NCBI GenBank assembly: GCA_030694835.1
Contig: JAUYUF010000085.1
Span: 1 to 41,344 of the forward strand
Direction of reading: 5' to 3'
Origin: Flavobacteriaceae bacterium
GTDB lineage: Bacteria; Bacteroidota; Bacteroidia; Flavobacteriales; Flavobacteriaceae
DNA: 41,344 nt
In this document: positions 16,416-24,280 of the stretch, piece by piece
Numbering within the stretch: the stretch's first letter is position 1
Layout of the letters: each line of letters opens with the position of its first letter
Notes under the pieces: generated by a model
The model's input: only the letters and a program-made list of their open reading frames with translations
The model's database searches: none
What the model was told of the DNA's origin: nothing
Position numbers and translations under genes: made by a program

Positions 16416-17534
16416 ATGGAAAGATTTTTAGGAATTATTCTTTTTTTCTCGCTATTTTTTTGGGGATGTAAAACTCACAAAACTACAGAATCCAAAGTAG
16501 CTTATGACGGAAAATCAGGCGCTACCAAAATTGTAAATACACTTCATTATCCTCAAGAAAAAAATCTAAAAAACATTAAACAACTTACTTTTGGAGGAGA
16601 TAATGCTGAGGCTTACTGGAGTTTTGATAATCAATCAATCGTGTTTCAAGCGACTAATAAAGCTTGGAATATAAAATGCGACCAAATTTACACCATGCCA
16701 ATTACACAAGATTTAAGTAAAGGCGCAATTCCTCAATTAATTAGCAATGGTTTGGGAAGAACTACTTGTAGCTATTTTCTACCAGAAAACAAATCAATTG
16801 TATATTCTTCTACACATTTAGCAGATTATCAATGTCCACCAGTACCTAATAAAGAAGATTATGGTGGAAAATATGTGTGGCCAGTTTATGATTCCTTTGA
16901 TATTTTTACAGCCGATTTAAATGGAAATCAACTAAAACAATTAACCAATACTCCGGGTTATGATGCAGAGCCAACAGTATCTCCAAAAGGTGATAAAATT
17001 GTGTTTACTTCTATGCGTAGTGGCGATTTAGAATTATACACCATGAATATAGATGGAACTGATGTAAAACAAGTAACTAATGAATTAGGATATGATGGTG
17101 GTGCCTTCTTTTCGCCTGACGGAAGTAAACTTGTTTTCAGAACTTCCAGACCTAAAACTCCAGAAGAAATAAAAGAATACAAAGATTTGCTGGCTAAAGG
17201 ATTGGTACAACCAACCAATATGGAACTATATGTTTGCAATGTAGATGGAACCGAAATGCAAAAAATAACCAACTTAGGCAATGCTAATTGGGCTCCTTTT
17301 TTCCACCCAGCAGGTAAAAAACTTATTTTTTCAAGTAATCATAAAACCAAGCGAAGTTTTAATTTATTTATGATTAATCTAGATGGAACTGGATTAGAAC
17401 AAATCACCTATGATTCTGTTTTTGATGCCTTTCCAATGTTCTCTTTTGATGGTAAAAAACTTATTTTTTCATCCAACAGAAATAATAATGGAACATCTGA
17501 CACTAATTTGTTTATAGCAGACTGGGTAGATTAA
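16416..17534 (+). CDS. TolB-like (PD40 repeat) lipoprotein
   Basis: 372 residues. The lipobox FFWGC places the lipidated Cys at residue 18. Several repeated blade motifs of a six-bladed beta-propeller are visible: DNAEAYWSFDNQSIVFQA, AEPTVSPKGDKIVFTSMRSG, DGGAFFSPDGSKLVFRTSR, WAPFFHPAGKKLIFSSNH and FPMFSFDGKKLIFSSNRN, each the PD40 or WD40-like beta-propeller repeat. Interleaved YTMNIDGTDVKQ and NVDGTEMQ segments are typical of the TolB family. Likely a periplasmic or outer-membrane anchored protein; a binding partner is not predictable. It has no pal or tol neighbour, so TolB function in the cell-envelope Tol-Pal complex is not supported. The gene stands alone and ends with a hairpin before lepA. 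Confidence 0.85.
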   Translation: MERFLGIILFFSLFFWGCKTHKTTESKVAYDGKSGATKIVNTLHYPQEKNLKNIKQLTFGGDNAEAYWSFDNQSIVFQATNKAWNIKCDQIYTMPITQDLSKGAIPQLISNGLGRTTCSYFLPENKSIVYSSTHLADYQCPPVPNKEDYGGKYVWPVYDSFDIFTADLNGNQLKQLTNTPGYDAEPTVSPKGDKIVFTSMRSGDLELYTMNIDGTDVKQVTNELGYDGGAFFSPDGSKLVFRTSRPKTPEEIKEYKDLLAKGLVQPTNMELYVCNVDGTEMQKITNLGNANWAPFFHPAGKKLIFSSNHKTKRSFNLFMINLDGTGLEQITYDSVFDAFPMFSFDGKKLIFSSNRNNNGTSDTNLFIADWVD

Positions 17535-17556
17535 CAAATATAAAAACATAACAATC

Positions 17557-17599
17557 AAAGGCTGAGGCGCTTAAAAAAGCATTTCAGCTTTATTTTTTT
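17557..17599 (+). terminator. imperfect hairpin terminator after the TolB-like gene
   Basis: AAAGGCTGAGGCGCTT pairs imperfectly with AAGCATTTCAGCTTT (stem arms GCTGA/TCAGC and GCTT/AAGC), and is followed by the T-rich TATTTTTTTG. It lies between the stop at 17534 and lepA. Confidence 0.6.
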
Positions 17600-17629
17600 G
17601 ACTATCTTGCAGCCGATTTAAGATTGAAC

Positions 17630-19426
17630 ATGAAGAAAATACGAAATTTTTGCATTATTGCCCACATCGACCATGGTAAAAGTACTTTGGCCGATCGTTT
17701 ATTAGAATTTACAAACACCATTACTGATCGCGAAAAAAAAGATCAGTTACTCGATAGTATGGACTTGGAACGCGAACGTGGAATTACCATTAAAAGTCAC
17801 GCAATCCAAATGGAATACATCTATAAAGGTGAAAATTATATTTTAAACTTAATTGACACTCCAGGTCACGTTGATTTTTCTTACGAAGTTTCTCGATCTA
17901 TTGCAGCTTGTGAAGGTGCTTTATTAATTGTTGATGCTGCTCAAAGTATTCAGGCGCAAACTATTTCTAATCTTTATTTAGCGTTAGAAAATGATTTAGA
18001 AATCATCCCAATTTTAAATAAAATTGACTTACCAAGTGCCAATCCAGAAGAGGTTTCAGATGATATCGTAAATCTTTTGGGTTGTAAATTAGAAGACATC
18101 ATCCATGCTAGTGGAAAAACAGGGTTTGGTATAGAAGCCATTTTAGAAGCTATTATTGAGCGAGTTCCATCACCAAAAGGGAATGAGGACGAACCATTAC
18201 AAGCTTTAATTTTTGATTCTGTTTATAATCCTTTTAGAGGGATTGAAACCTATTTTAAAGTTTTAAATGGCGTCATCAAAAAAGGACAAAAAATTAAGTT
18301 TTTAGCAACAGGAAAAGAGTATTTTGCCGAAGAAGTTGGAACTTTAAAACTAACTCAGGTTAAAAAAGACGTTATAAAAGCTGGAGACGTAGGTTACCTA
18401 ATAAGTGGAATCAAAGTAGCAAAAGAGGTGAAAGTTGGAGATACAATAACCGATGCTTTAAATCCTACAACACAGCCAATTGCTGGTTTTGAAGATGTAA
18501 AGCCAATGGTTTTTGCTGGTATTTATCCAGTTGATACCGAAGATTACGAGGAACTTCGTAACTCGATGGAAAAACTTCAATTAAACGATGCTTCCTTAGT
18601 TTATCAAACAGAAAGTTCTGCAGCTTTAGGTTTTGGATTTCGTTGTGGATTCTTGGGAATGCTACACATGGAAATCATCCAAGAACGTTTAGAGCGCGAA
18701 TATGATATGACTGTAATCACTACAGTTCCCAACGTTTCGTACAATGCTTATATCAAAAAAGATCCAACAAAAGCAATTGTTGTAAACAACCCAACGGATT
18801 TGCCAGATCCGTCAAGAATTGATCGCGTAGAAGAACCTTTTATTAAAGCAACTATCATTACAAAATCAGAATTTGTAGGCAATGTTATGAGCTTGTGTAT
18901 AGAAAAACGCGGACTTATAAAAAACCAATCCTATTTAACTACCGAACGTGTTGAATTAATTTTTGAAATGCCTTTGGCTGAAATTGTTTTCGATTTTTAT
19001 GATCGATTAAAAACAGTTTCTAAAGGATATGCATCGTTTGATTATCATCCAATAGGAATGCGTCAATCCAATTTAGTAAAAGTAGATATTCTTTTAAATG
19101 CTCAAACAGTAGATGCGCTTTCATCATTAATGCATCAAGATAATGCCCAAAATATTGGGAAAAAAATGTGTGAAAAATTGAGACAATTAATTCCAAGACA
19201 GCAATTTGATATTCCAATTCAGGCTGCAATTGGAGCAAAAATTATTTCAAGAGAAACCATCAAAGCACTCCGTAAAGATGTTACTGCAAAATGTTATGGG
19301 GGAGATATTTCGAGAAAAAGAAAACTGTTAGAAAAACAGAAAAAAGGTAAAAAACGTATGAGAATGGTTGGAAATGTTGAAATTCCTCAAGAAGCGTTTA
19401 TGGCAGTTCTTAAGCTGAACGATTAG
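17630..19426 (+). CDS. lepA: elongation factor 4 (LepA)
   Basis: 598 residues starting at ATG 17630 (MKKIRNFCIIAHIDHGKST); a TTG two codons upstream is rejected as start. GTPase G1 AHIDHGKST at residues 11-19, G2-like RERGIT, G3 DTPGH and G4 NKID are all present. The LepA-specific C-terminal domain is recognised in IPIQAAIGAKIISRETIKAL, RKDVTAKCYGGDISRKRKLL and KKRMRMVGNVEIPQEAFMAV. LepA is a ribosomal GTPase that promotes back-translocation or helps initiation. A strong terminator follows the stop. TATCTTGC at 17603-17610 could be a weak -7 promoter element. Confidence 0.97.
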   Translation: MKKIRNFCIIAHIDHGKSTLADRLLEFTNTITDREKKDQLLDSMDLERERGITIKSHAIQMEYIYKGENYILNLIDTPGHVDFSYEVSRSIAACEGALLIVDAAQSIQAQTISNLYLALENDLEIIPILNKIDLPSANPEEVSDDIVNLLGCKLEDIIHASGKTGFGIEAILEAIIERVPSPKGNEDEPLQALIFDSVYNPFRGIETYFKVLNGVIKKGQKIKFLATGKEYFAEEVGTLKLTQVKKDVIKAGDVGYLISGIKVAKEVKVGDTITDALNPTTQPIAGFEDVKPMVFAGIYPVDTEDYEELRNSMEKLQLNDASLVYQTESSAALGFGFRCGFLGMLHMEIIQERLEREYDMTVITTVPNVSYNAYIKKDPTKAIVVNNPTDLPDPSRIDRVEEPFIKATIITKSEFVGNVMSLCIEKRGLIKNQSYLTTERVELIFEMPLAEIVFDFYDRLKTVSKGYASFDYHPIGMRQSNLVKVDILLNAQTVDALSSLMHQDNAQNIGKKMCEKLRQLIPRQQFDIPIQAAIGAKIISRETIKALRKDVTAKCYGGDISRKRKLLEKQKKGKKRMRMVGNVEIPQEAFMAVLKLND

Positions 19427-19437
19427 TAACTTAAGTT

Positions 19438-19470
19438 ACAAAAAAACACGCCAATCGGCGTGTTTTTTTA
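19438..19470. terminator. bidirectional intrinsic terminator between lepA and the ferredoxin gene
   Basis: A perfect inverted repeat AAAAAACACGCC / GGCGTGTTTTTT with a short AATC loop is flanked by A and T tracts, so it can terminate both lepA (plus) and the convergent ferredoxin gene (minus). Confidence 0.9.
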
Positions 19471-19496
19471 TGTTATTTAACTCCAAAATTAGTTGA

Positions 19497-19850
19497 TTAT
19501 TCGTTGTATAACCAAGCTTTTTTAGATAATAATTGCGCTTCTGTTTCTTGATGATCTTCATCAAGTACACAACAATCAACTGGACATACAGAAGCACATT
19601 GAGGCTCATCATGAAACCCTTTACACTCAGTACATTTATCAGTGATAATGAAATAAAACTCATCAGATTTAGGTTCATTCATTGCTTCAGCATCTACCTC
19701 AGAACCATTACTTGGTATAGTAACCATTCCTTTTAATCCTGTGTTATCAGAGTACGCCCACTCTGCATCTGGTTCGTAAATTGCATTGTTTGGACATTCA
19801 GACACACAAGCATCACAATTAATACAGTCCTCAGTTATTTTAATAGCCAT
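19497..19850 (-). CDS. 2[4Fe-4S] ferredoxin, YfhL/Alvin-like, with acidic insert
   Basis: 117 residues, cytoplasmic. Cluster motif 1: C9, C12, C15, C19-Pro (CINCDACVSECP). Motif 2: C73, C76, C85, C89-Pro, with the eight-residue gap characteristic of the Allochromatium-type low-potential ferredoxins (CTECKGFHDEPQCASVCP). Two more Cys follow at 93-94. The family member E. coli YfhL is about 86 residues; here an acidic stretch of roughly 35-45 residues (about 27-70) lies between the two motifs. The gene is divergent from korAB (104 bases between the ATGs) and near the complex I operon that lacks nuoEFG, so it is a good candidate electron carrier between KorAB and complex I. Low-potential behaviour is inferred from family, not measured. 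Confidence 0.9.
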   Translation of the reverse strand: MAIKITEDCINCDACVSECPNNAIYEPDAEWAYSDNTGLKGMVTIPSNGSEVDAEAMNEPKSDEFYFIITDKCTECKGFHDEPQCASVCPVDCCVLDEDHQETEAQLLSKKAWLYNE

Positions 19851-19882
19851 AATTATTAATTTAATGTTTTAAACTTATACAG

Positions 19883-19890
19883 CAAAGTTA
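19883..19890 (-). promoter_or_regulatory. putative -7 promoter element for the ferredoxin gene
   Basis: On the minus strand the sequence is TAACTTTG, a full TAnnTTTG match, 32 bases before the ferredoxin ATG. It forms a divergent pair with the korA element at 19913-19920. Confidence 0.5.
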
Positions 19891-19912
19891 TAAATAATTA
19901 TTATTTATTGTT

Positions 19913-19920
19913 TAATTTTG
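19913..19920 (+). promoter_or_regulatory. putative -7 promoter element for korA
   Basis: TAATTTTG fits TAnnTTTG, ends 34 bases before the korA ATG, and lies back to back with the ferredoxin promoter element 22 bases away, which suggests the two could be co-regulated. Confidence 0.5.
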
Positions 19921-19954
19921 CTAAAAATTTTAAAAAAGTCTAATTCATATAATT

Positions 19955-21820
19955 ATGATTTCAAACGAAGATAATATTAAAGAACACTTTGCAAGGGAAA
20001 ATCATAAAATTGACACAGCTGTTATTCGGTTTGTAGGAGATTCTGGTGATGGAATGCAATTAACTGGAACTCAATTTTCTGATACCGCTGCATTATTCGG
20101 TAATGATGTAGCAACATTTCCCAATTATCCTGCAGAAATTCGTGCTCCTCAGGGCAGTTTGTATGGGGTTTCAGGCTTCCAAGTTCAATTTGGAAGTGTA
20201 GAAGTTAGCACTCCTGGTGACGAACTAGATTTATTAGTTGCCATGAATCCTGCTGGATTAAAAACAAATTTATTTGCTGTAAAAGCTGGAGGAACAATAA
20301 TTGTTGATACAGACGCATTTAATAAGAAGAACTTAGAAAAGGCTAAATACGAAACTAATCCTTTAGAAGATGACAGTTTAAACAACTATCGTGTTATTAA
20401 AGCAGACATTTCAGGTTTAACCCGTGAAAGTCTAAAAGATTTAGGTCTTGATAATAAAAGTATTTTACGTAGTAAAAATATGTTTACACTAGGAATGGTT
20501 TACTTTATGTACAACCGTTCTTTGGAACATTCTGAAAGCTTCTTAAATAAAAAATTTAAAAGTAAACCATTAATTGCTGAAGCAAATATTAAAGCTATAA
20601 GAACAGGGTTTTATTACGCAGAAACATTAGAATTAATGTCATCTACTTATATTGTAGAACCTGCTAAAATGGAAGCCGGAACTTATCGAGTTGTTATGGG
20701 TAACGATGCAACCGCATGGGGATTTATAGCTGCTGCTCAAAAAGCTGGTTTAGATTTATTTTTAGGTTCTTATCCTATTACGCCAGCAACAGACATATTA
20801 CACGAATTGGTTAAGCATCGTCATTTTGGGATTAAAACTTTCCAAGCTGAAGATGAAATAGCTGGTATAACATCTGCCATCGGAGCTTCATTTGCAGGAA
20901 GTTTAGCAATTACAACTACTTCTGGCCCAGGTCTAGCCTTAAAAGGTGAAGCTATCGGCTTAGCAATGATTGCTGAGTTGCCTTTAGTTATTGTTGATGT
21001 TCAACGTGGTGGTCCTTCAACAGGATTACCAACTAAAACAGAACAATCTGATTTATTACAAGCTATGTATGGTAGAAATGGAGAAAGTCCTGTGATTGTT
21101 ATTGCAGCGAGTACTCCAGCCAACTGTTTTGATTTTGCTTTTGAAGCCTCAAAATTGGCCTTAGAACATATGACACCAGTTATTTTATTAACTGATGGAT
21201 TTATTGCAAATGGTTCTGCACCTTGGAAAATAGTAAGTATAAATGACTTACCTGAGATAAAAACTAAACTTGTACCAAACGGAACAACTCATTACGACGC
21301 ATATGTTAGAGATGAAGATCGTTTAGCAAGAAGTTGGGCTATTCCTGGAACACCAGGTTTAGAGCACCGTATTGGTGGTTTAGAAAAAGACAAAGTAACA
21401 GGTTGCGTAAATCAAGGTCCTGAAAACCATGAATACATGTGTAATATAAGAGCTGAAAAAGTGAGACGTGTTGCTGACTTTATTCCAAATATTGAAGCAG
21501 AATATGCACAAGAAGGTGATTTATTAGTTGTTGGTTGGGGAGGTACTTTTGGAAACATTCATGCAGCTGTTAAAGAAATGGCTGATGCAGGATATAAAAT
21601 TGGGCATGCTCAATTTAACTACATCAATCCGTTGCCAAAAAATACTGCTGAATTATTTTCTAGATACAAAAAAGTTGTTGTTTGTGAATTGAACTTAGGT
21701 CAATTAGTTAAAATGTTTAGAAGTGAATTCAGTGATATTGAATTCTCACAATACAACAAAGTTCAAGGATTACCATTTACTAAATCAGAATTAACTCAAC
21801 ATTTTAAAGGGTTAATTTAA
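19955..21820 (+). CDS. korA: 2-oxoacid:ferredoxin oxidoreductase, fused gamma-alpha subunit
   Basis: 621 residues. Residues about 20-210 are the gamma domain (motif GDSGDGMQLTGTQFSD beginning near residue 28), fused to the alpha subunit's pyrimidine-binding domain (about 225-440) and the transketolase C-terminal-like domain (about 470-610). Marker strings include GNDATAWGFIAAAQKAG, YPITPATDIL, TTSGPGLALKGEAIGLA, VDVQRGGPSTGLPTKTEQSDL and LVVGWGGTFGNI. The complex oxidises a 2-oxoacid with CoA to acyl-CoA and reduces ferredoxin. The fused organisation is typical of 2-oxoglutarate enzymes, though pyruvate or branched-chain acids cannot be excluded. It is followed by korB and then the complex I operon. 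Confidence 0.92.
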   Translation: MISNEDNIKEHFARENHKIDTAVIRFVGDSGDGMQLTGTQFSDTAALFGNDVATFPNYPAEIRAPQGSLYGVSGFQVQFGSVEVSTPGDELDLLVAMNPAGLKTNLFAVKAGGTIIVDTDAFNKKNLEKAKYETNPLEDDSLNNYRVIKADISGLTRESLKDLGLDNKSILRSKNMFTLGMVYFMYNRSLEHSESFLNKKFKSKPLIAEANIKAIRTGFYYAETLELMSSTYIVEPAKMEAGTYRVVMGNDATAWGFIAAAQKAGLDLFLGSYPITPATDILHELVKHRHFGIKTFQAEDEIAGITSAIGASFAGSLAITTTSGPGLALKGEAIGLAMIAELPLVIVDVQRGGPSTGLPTKTEQSDLLQAMYGRNGESPVIVIAASTPANCFDFAFEASKLALEHMTPVILLTDGFIANGSAPWKIVSINDLPEIKTKLVPNGTTHYDAYVRDEDRLARSWAIPGTPGLEHRIGGLEKDKVTGCVNQGPENHEYMCNIRAEKVRRVADFIPNIEAEYAQEGDLLVVGWGGTFGNIHAAVKEMADAGYKIGHAQFNYINPLPKNTAELFSRYKKVVVCELNLGQLVKMFRSEFSDIEFSQYNKVQGLPFTKSELTQHFKGLI

Positions 21821-21832
21821 ATATTGAAAATT

Positions 21833-22840
21833 ATGGAAAGTAACGTTAAATATACATTCAAAGATTTTGCATCTGATCAAGAAGTAAGATGGTGTCCAGG
21901 TTGTGATGACTATGTTGTTTTAAGAGCAATGCAAAAAGCATTACCAGAAATGGGTGTCAAAAAAGAAGATGTTGTATTTGTATCCGGTATTGGATGCTCT
22001 TCACGTTTTCCCTACTATATGGATGCCTATGGATTTCATGGAATTCATGGTAGAGCACCTGGAATTGCAACTGGAGTTAAATTAGCTAATCCAAATTTAA
22101 GTGTTTGGATTATGACTGGAGATGGAGATGCCATGGCAATTGGAGGAAATCACTTCATACATTTATTAAGAAGAAATATCGATTTAAACATCGTATTGTT
22201 TAATAATGAAATTTATGGTTTAACTAAAGGTCAGTTTTCACCAACTTCATTATTGGGTCAAAAAACTAAATCATCACCATACGGTAATACACAACCTCCT
22301 TTCAATGCAGGAGAATTAGCTATTGGTGCTCGTTCACGTTTTTATGCTAGAGTTCCTGGAAATGAGCCAAAAACTATGACAGATATCTTTATTCAGGCTG
22401 AGAGATTTAAAGGGACTTCATTAATTGAAATTCTGCAAAACTGCGTTATTTTTAATGATGGTTGTTTTACTCAATATACTGATAAAGAAGTAAAATCAGA
22501 CATGCAACTATTTTTAGAACATGGCAAACCTATGATTTTTGGAAAAGAAAGCAATAAAGGTATTGTTTTAAAAGGTTTAAAATTAGAAGTTGTAACGCTA
22601 GGTGAAAATGGAATAACAGAAAATGATTTGTTAATTCATGATGCTAAAGAAGATGACTCAACCTTACACCAAATGTTAATCAGACTTAAATATCCATTAG
22701 TAATGGGTATTGTTAGAAGTGTAGAAGAGATGGCTTTTGGCGAAAGAGAAAGAGAATTGACAGAAAAAATTAAGTTAAAATCTAATTTCACATCTGTAGA
22801 TGATTTATTCTTCTCGGGTGAAACATACGAAGTAAAGTAA
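21833..22840 (+). CDS. korB: 2-oxoacid:ferredoxin oxidoreductase, beta subunit
   Basis: 335 residues from the ATG at 21833 (a TTG at 21824 would add three residues and is less likely). The thiamine-diphosphate fold carries the cluster-ligand Cys in WCPGC (C21, C24), GIGCSS (C55), and a later Cys region. The diphosphate/Mg motif MTGDGDAMAIGGN spans G96-D99, with NNEIYGLTKGQ following. It partners with KorA, 12 bases upstream. Together they give a thiamine- and [4Fe-4S]-dependent 2-oxoacid oxidoreductase, reducing ferredoxin. The 3' end is embedded in a long inverted repeat (22830-22863), which may limit readthrough into nuoA. Confidence 0.92.
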   Translation: MESNVKYTFKDFASDQEVRWCPGCDDYVVLRAMQKALPEMGVKKEDVVFVSGIGCSSRFPYYMDAYGFHGIHGRAPGIATGVKLANPNLSVWIMTGDGDAMAIGGNHFIHLLRRNIDLNIVLFNNEIYGLTKGQFSPTSLLGQKTKSSPYGNTQPPFNAGELAIGARSRFYARVPGNEPKTMTDIFIQAERFKGTSLIEILQNCVIFNDGCFTQYTDKEVKSDMQLFLEHGKPMIFGKESNKGIVLKGLKLEVVTLGENGITENDLLIHDAKEDDSTLHQMLIRLKYPLVMGIVRSVEEMAFGERERELTEKIKLKSNFTSVDDLFFSGETYEVK

Positions 22841-22863
22841 TGAGTAAACTCATTATTTTACTT
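22830..22863 (+). promoter_or_regulatory. long hairpin over the korB stop codon
   Basis: AAGTAAAGTAATGAGT (22830-22845) and ACTCATTATTTTACTT (22848-22863) form a 16-bp stem with one G-T wobble and a minimal loop. It spans the korB stop codon. No continuous T tract follows (it continues CCCCCAATTATTTTC), so it is either a weak terminator, an RNA-stabilising or processing structure between the kor and nuo messages. Confidence 0.6.
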
Positions 22864-22902
22864 CCCCCAATTATTTTCTTAAAATCCTTAAAATTTATTT
22901 AA

Positions 22903-23253
22903 ATGGGATCAGAAGCTCTTATAGTATTTTTATTATCTGGTGTTGCCTTAGTTGCCGGCGCCAATTTTTTATCTAATTTAATTTCACATAAGTCAGATAA
23001 TCCGAGTAAAAGAGAACCTTATGAGTGTGGTATGGAAACAATTGGACCTACTTGGGTTCAATTTAAAGTTGGGTACTATTTATTCGCTATCTTATTTCTC
23101 ATCTTTGATGTAGAGATAGCTTTTCTAGTGCCATGGGCCGTTGTTTTTAAAGAAGTCGGTCTAGTTGCTTTGGTTGAAATACTTATATTCTTATTAATTC
23201 TTGGTTTAGGATTAATCTATGCTTGGAAAAAACGCGCATTACGATGGGAATAG
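22903..23253 (+). CDS. nuoA: NADH-quinone oxidoreductase-like complex I subunit A
   Basis: 116 residues with three TM segments. The family motif REPYECGMETIGPTWVQFKVGYYLFAILFLIFDVEIAFLVPWA is present (given here as REPYECGM, then the acidic FDVEIAFL helix, positions about 38-75). NuoA links the peripheral arm to the membrane arm near the quinone site. It is the first gene of a continuous plus-strand block of complex I genes ending at 33020; its last 10 bases overlap nuoB. Confidence 0.93.
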   Translation: MGSEALIVFLLSGVALVAGANFLSNLISHKSDNPSKREPYECGMETIGPTWVQFKVGYYLFAILFLIFDVEIAFLVPWAVVFKEVGLVALVEILIFLLILGLGLIYAWKKRALRWE

Positions 23254-23801
23254 AAAAGAATGAATTAGTAAATGATTTCCCTGGACAAATAATCCCAGGT
23301 GGAAATGGTGGTAATATTACCATTACTACACTAGACAAAGTGATTAATTGGGGACGCTCCAACTCACTGTGGTCTCTTTATTTTGGAACTAGCTGTTGTG
23401 CAATTGAAATGATGCAAACAGGTGCAGCTCGTCATGATTACTCAAGATTTGGATTTGAAGTGGCACGTCCTTCTCCTAGACAAGCTGATTTAATTATCAT
23501 CGCTGGAACTATTGTTAATAAAATGGCTCCTGTTTTACGTCGTTTATACGACCAAATGGCAGAACCTAAATATGTAATTGCAATGGGAGCATGTGCCATT
23601 TCAGGTGGTCCATTTTACTACAATACATACTCTGTAGTAAAAGGTGCAGATCATGTAATTCCTGTTGATGTTTATGTTCCTGGATGTCCTCCAAGACCTG
23701 AAGCGCTACTAGAAGGAATGATGATGCTTCAAGAAAAAATTAGAACAGAAAGTATGAAACACAAGGTAAATCCTATTGATGGATTTGACCAAGGATTATA
23801 A
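23244..23801 (+). CDS. nuoB: complex I subunit B (N2 cluster)
   Basis: 185 residues from the ATG at 23244, chosen because the upstream TTG lies within nuoA. The N2 [4Fe-4S] ligands are all visible: the tandem Cys in FGTSCCAIEMM (C51, C52), the Cys in MGACAISGGPF, and the Cys in PGCPPRPEALLEGM. NuoB carries the terminal cluster that donates electrons to quinone. It overlaps nuoA by 10 bases and is followed by nuoC with a 10-base gap from stop to ATG. Confidence 0.95.
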   Translation: MGIEKNELVNDFPGQIIPGGNGGNITITTLDKVINWGRSNSLWSLYFGTSCCAIEMMQTGAARHDYSRFGFEVARPSPRQADLIIIAGTIVNKMAPVLRRLYDQMAEPKYVIAMGACAISGGPFYYNTYSVVKGADHVIPVDVYVPGCPPRPEALLEGMMMLQEKIRTESMKHKVNPIDGFDQGL

Positions 23802-23811
23802 AATAATAGGT

Positions 23812-24273
23812 ATGACAAATAGCGAATTACAAACTTTAATAAACTCCTGGAATTTTGAAGTAGAATTTTCTGAAGCTGAATCTCAGTTTTTAAACATTAC
23901 TGTTAAACCTGAAAATCTACATCAACTTGGCTTACAACTTAAATCAAACAAGGAAACTTCGTTTGATTTTCTGTTTTGTGTAACTGGAATGGATTGGGGA
24001 ACTGATCTTGGAGTTGTGTATCATTTAGAATCAACTACTCATAGACATCAAATTGTTGTTAAGGTTAAAACCTCAGATAGAGAAAACCCAACTTTTGATT
24101 CTGTTTGTGATATTTGGTATACAGCAGAATTCCACGAAATGGAAGTTTTTGATTTCTTTGGAATCAAATTCAACAATCATCCAAACTTGAAGCGTTTATT
24201 TATGCCGCTAGATTGGGTTGGTTATCCGTTGAGAAAAGATTATGTAGATGAGGTTAATATGGTTATAAAATAA
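23812..24273 (+). CDS. nuoC: complex I subunit C
   Basis: 153 residues from ATG 23812 (MTNSELQTL); in-frame TTG and ATG codons further upstream lie inside nuoB and have been rejected. The family pattern of the 30-kDa subunit is seen in FDFLFCVTGMDWGTDLGVVYHLES, DIWYTAEFHEMEVFDFFGI and RLFMPLDWVGYPLRKDY (here quoted as separate short blocks). NuoC is fused to NuoD in E. coli but is separate here. It contributes to the peripheral arm with NuoD, B and I. It ends 7 bases before nuoD. Confidence 0.92.
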   Translation: MTNSELQTLINSWNFEVEFSEAESQFLNITVKPENLHQLGLQLKSNKETSFDFLFCVTGMDWGTDLGVVYHLESTTHRHQIVVKVKTSDRENPTFDSVCDIWYTAEFHEMEVFDFFGIKFNNHPNLKRLFMPLDWVGYPLRKDYVDEVNMVIK

Positions 24274-24280
24274 CAGATTA

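Noticed and set aside
16416..17534. TolB of a Tol-Pal system
   Set aside because: The propeller repeats fit, but no tolQRA or pal genes are near and the protein has a lipobox, so only a TolB-like annotation is justified.
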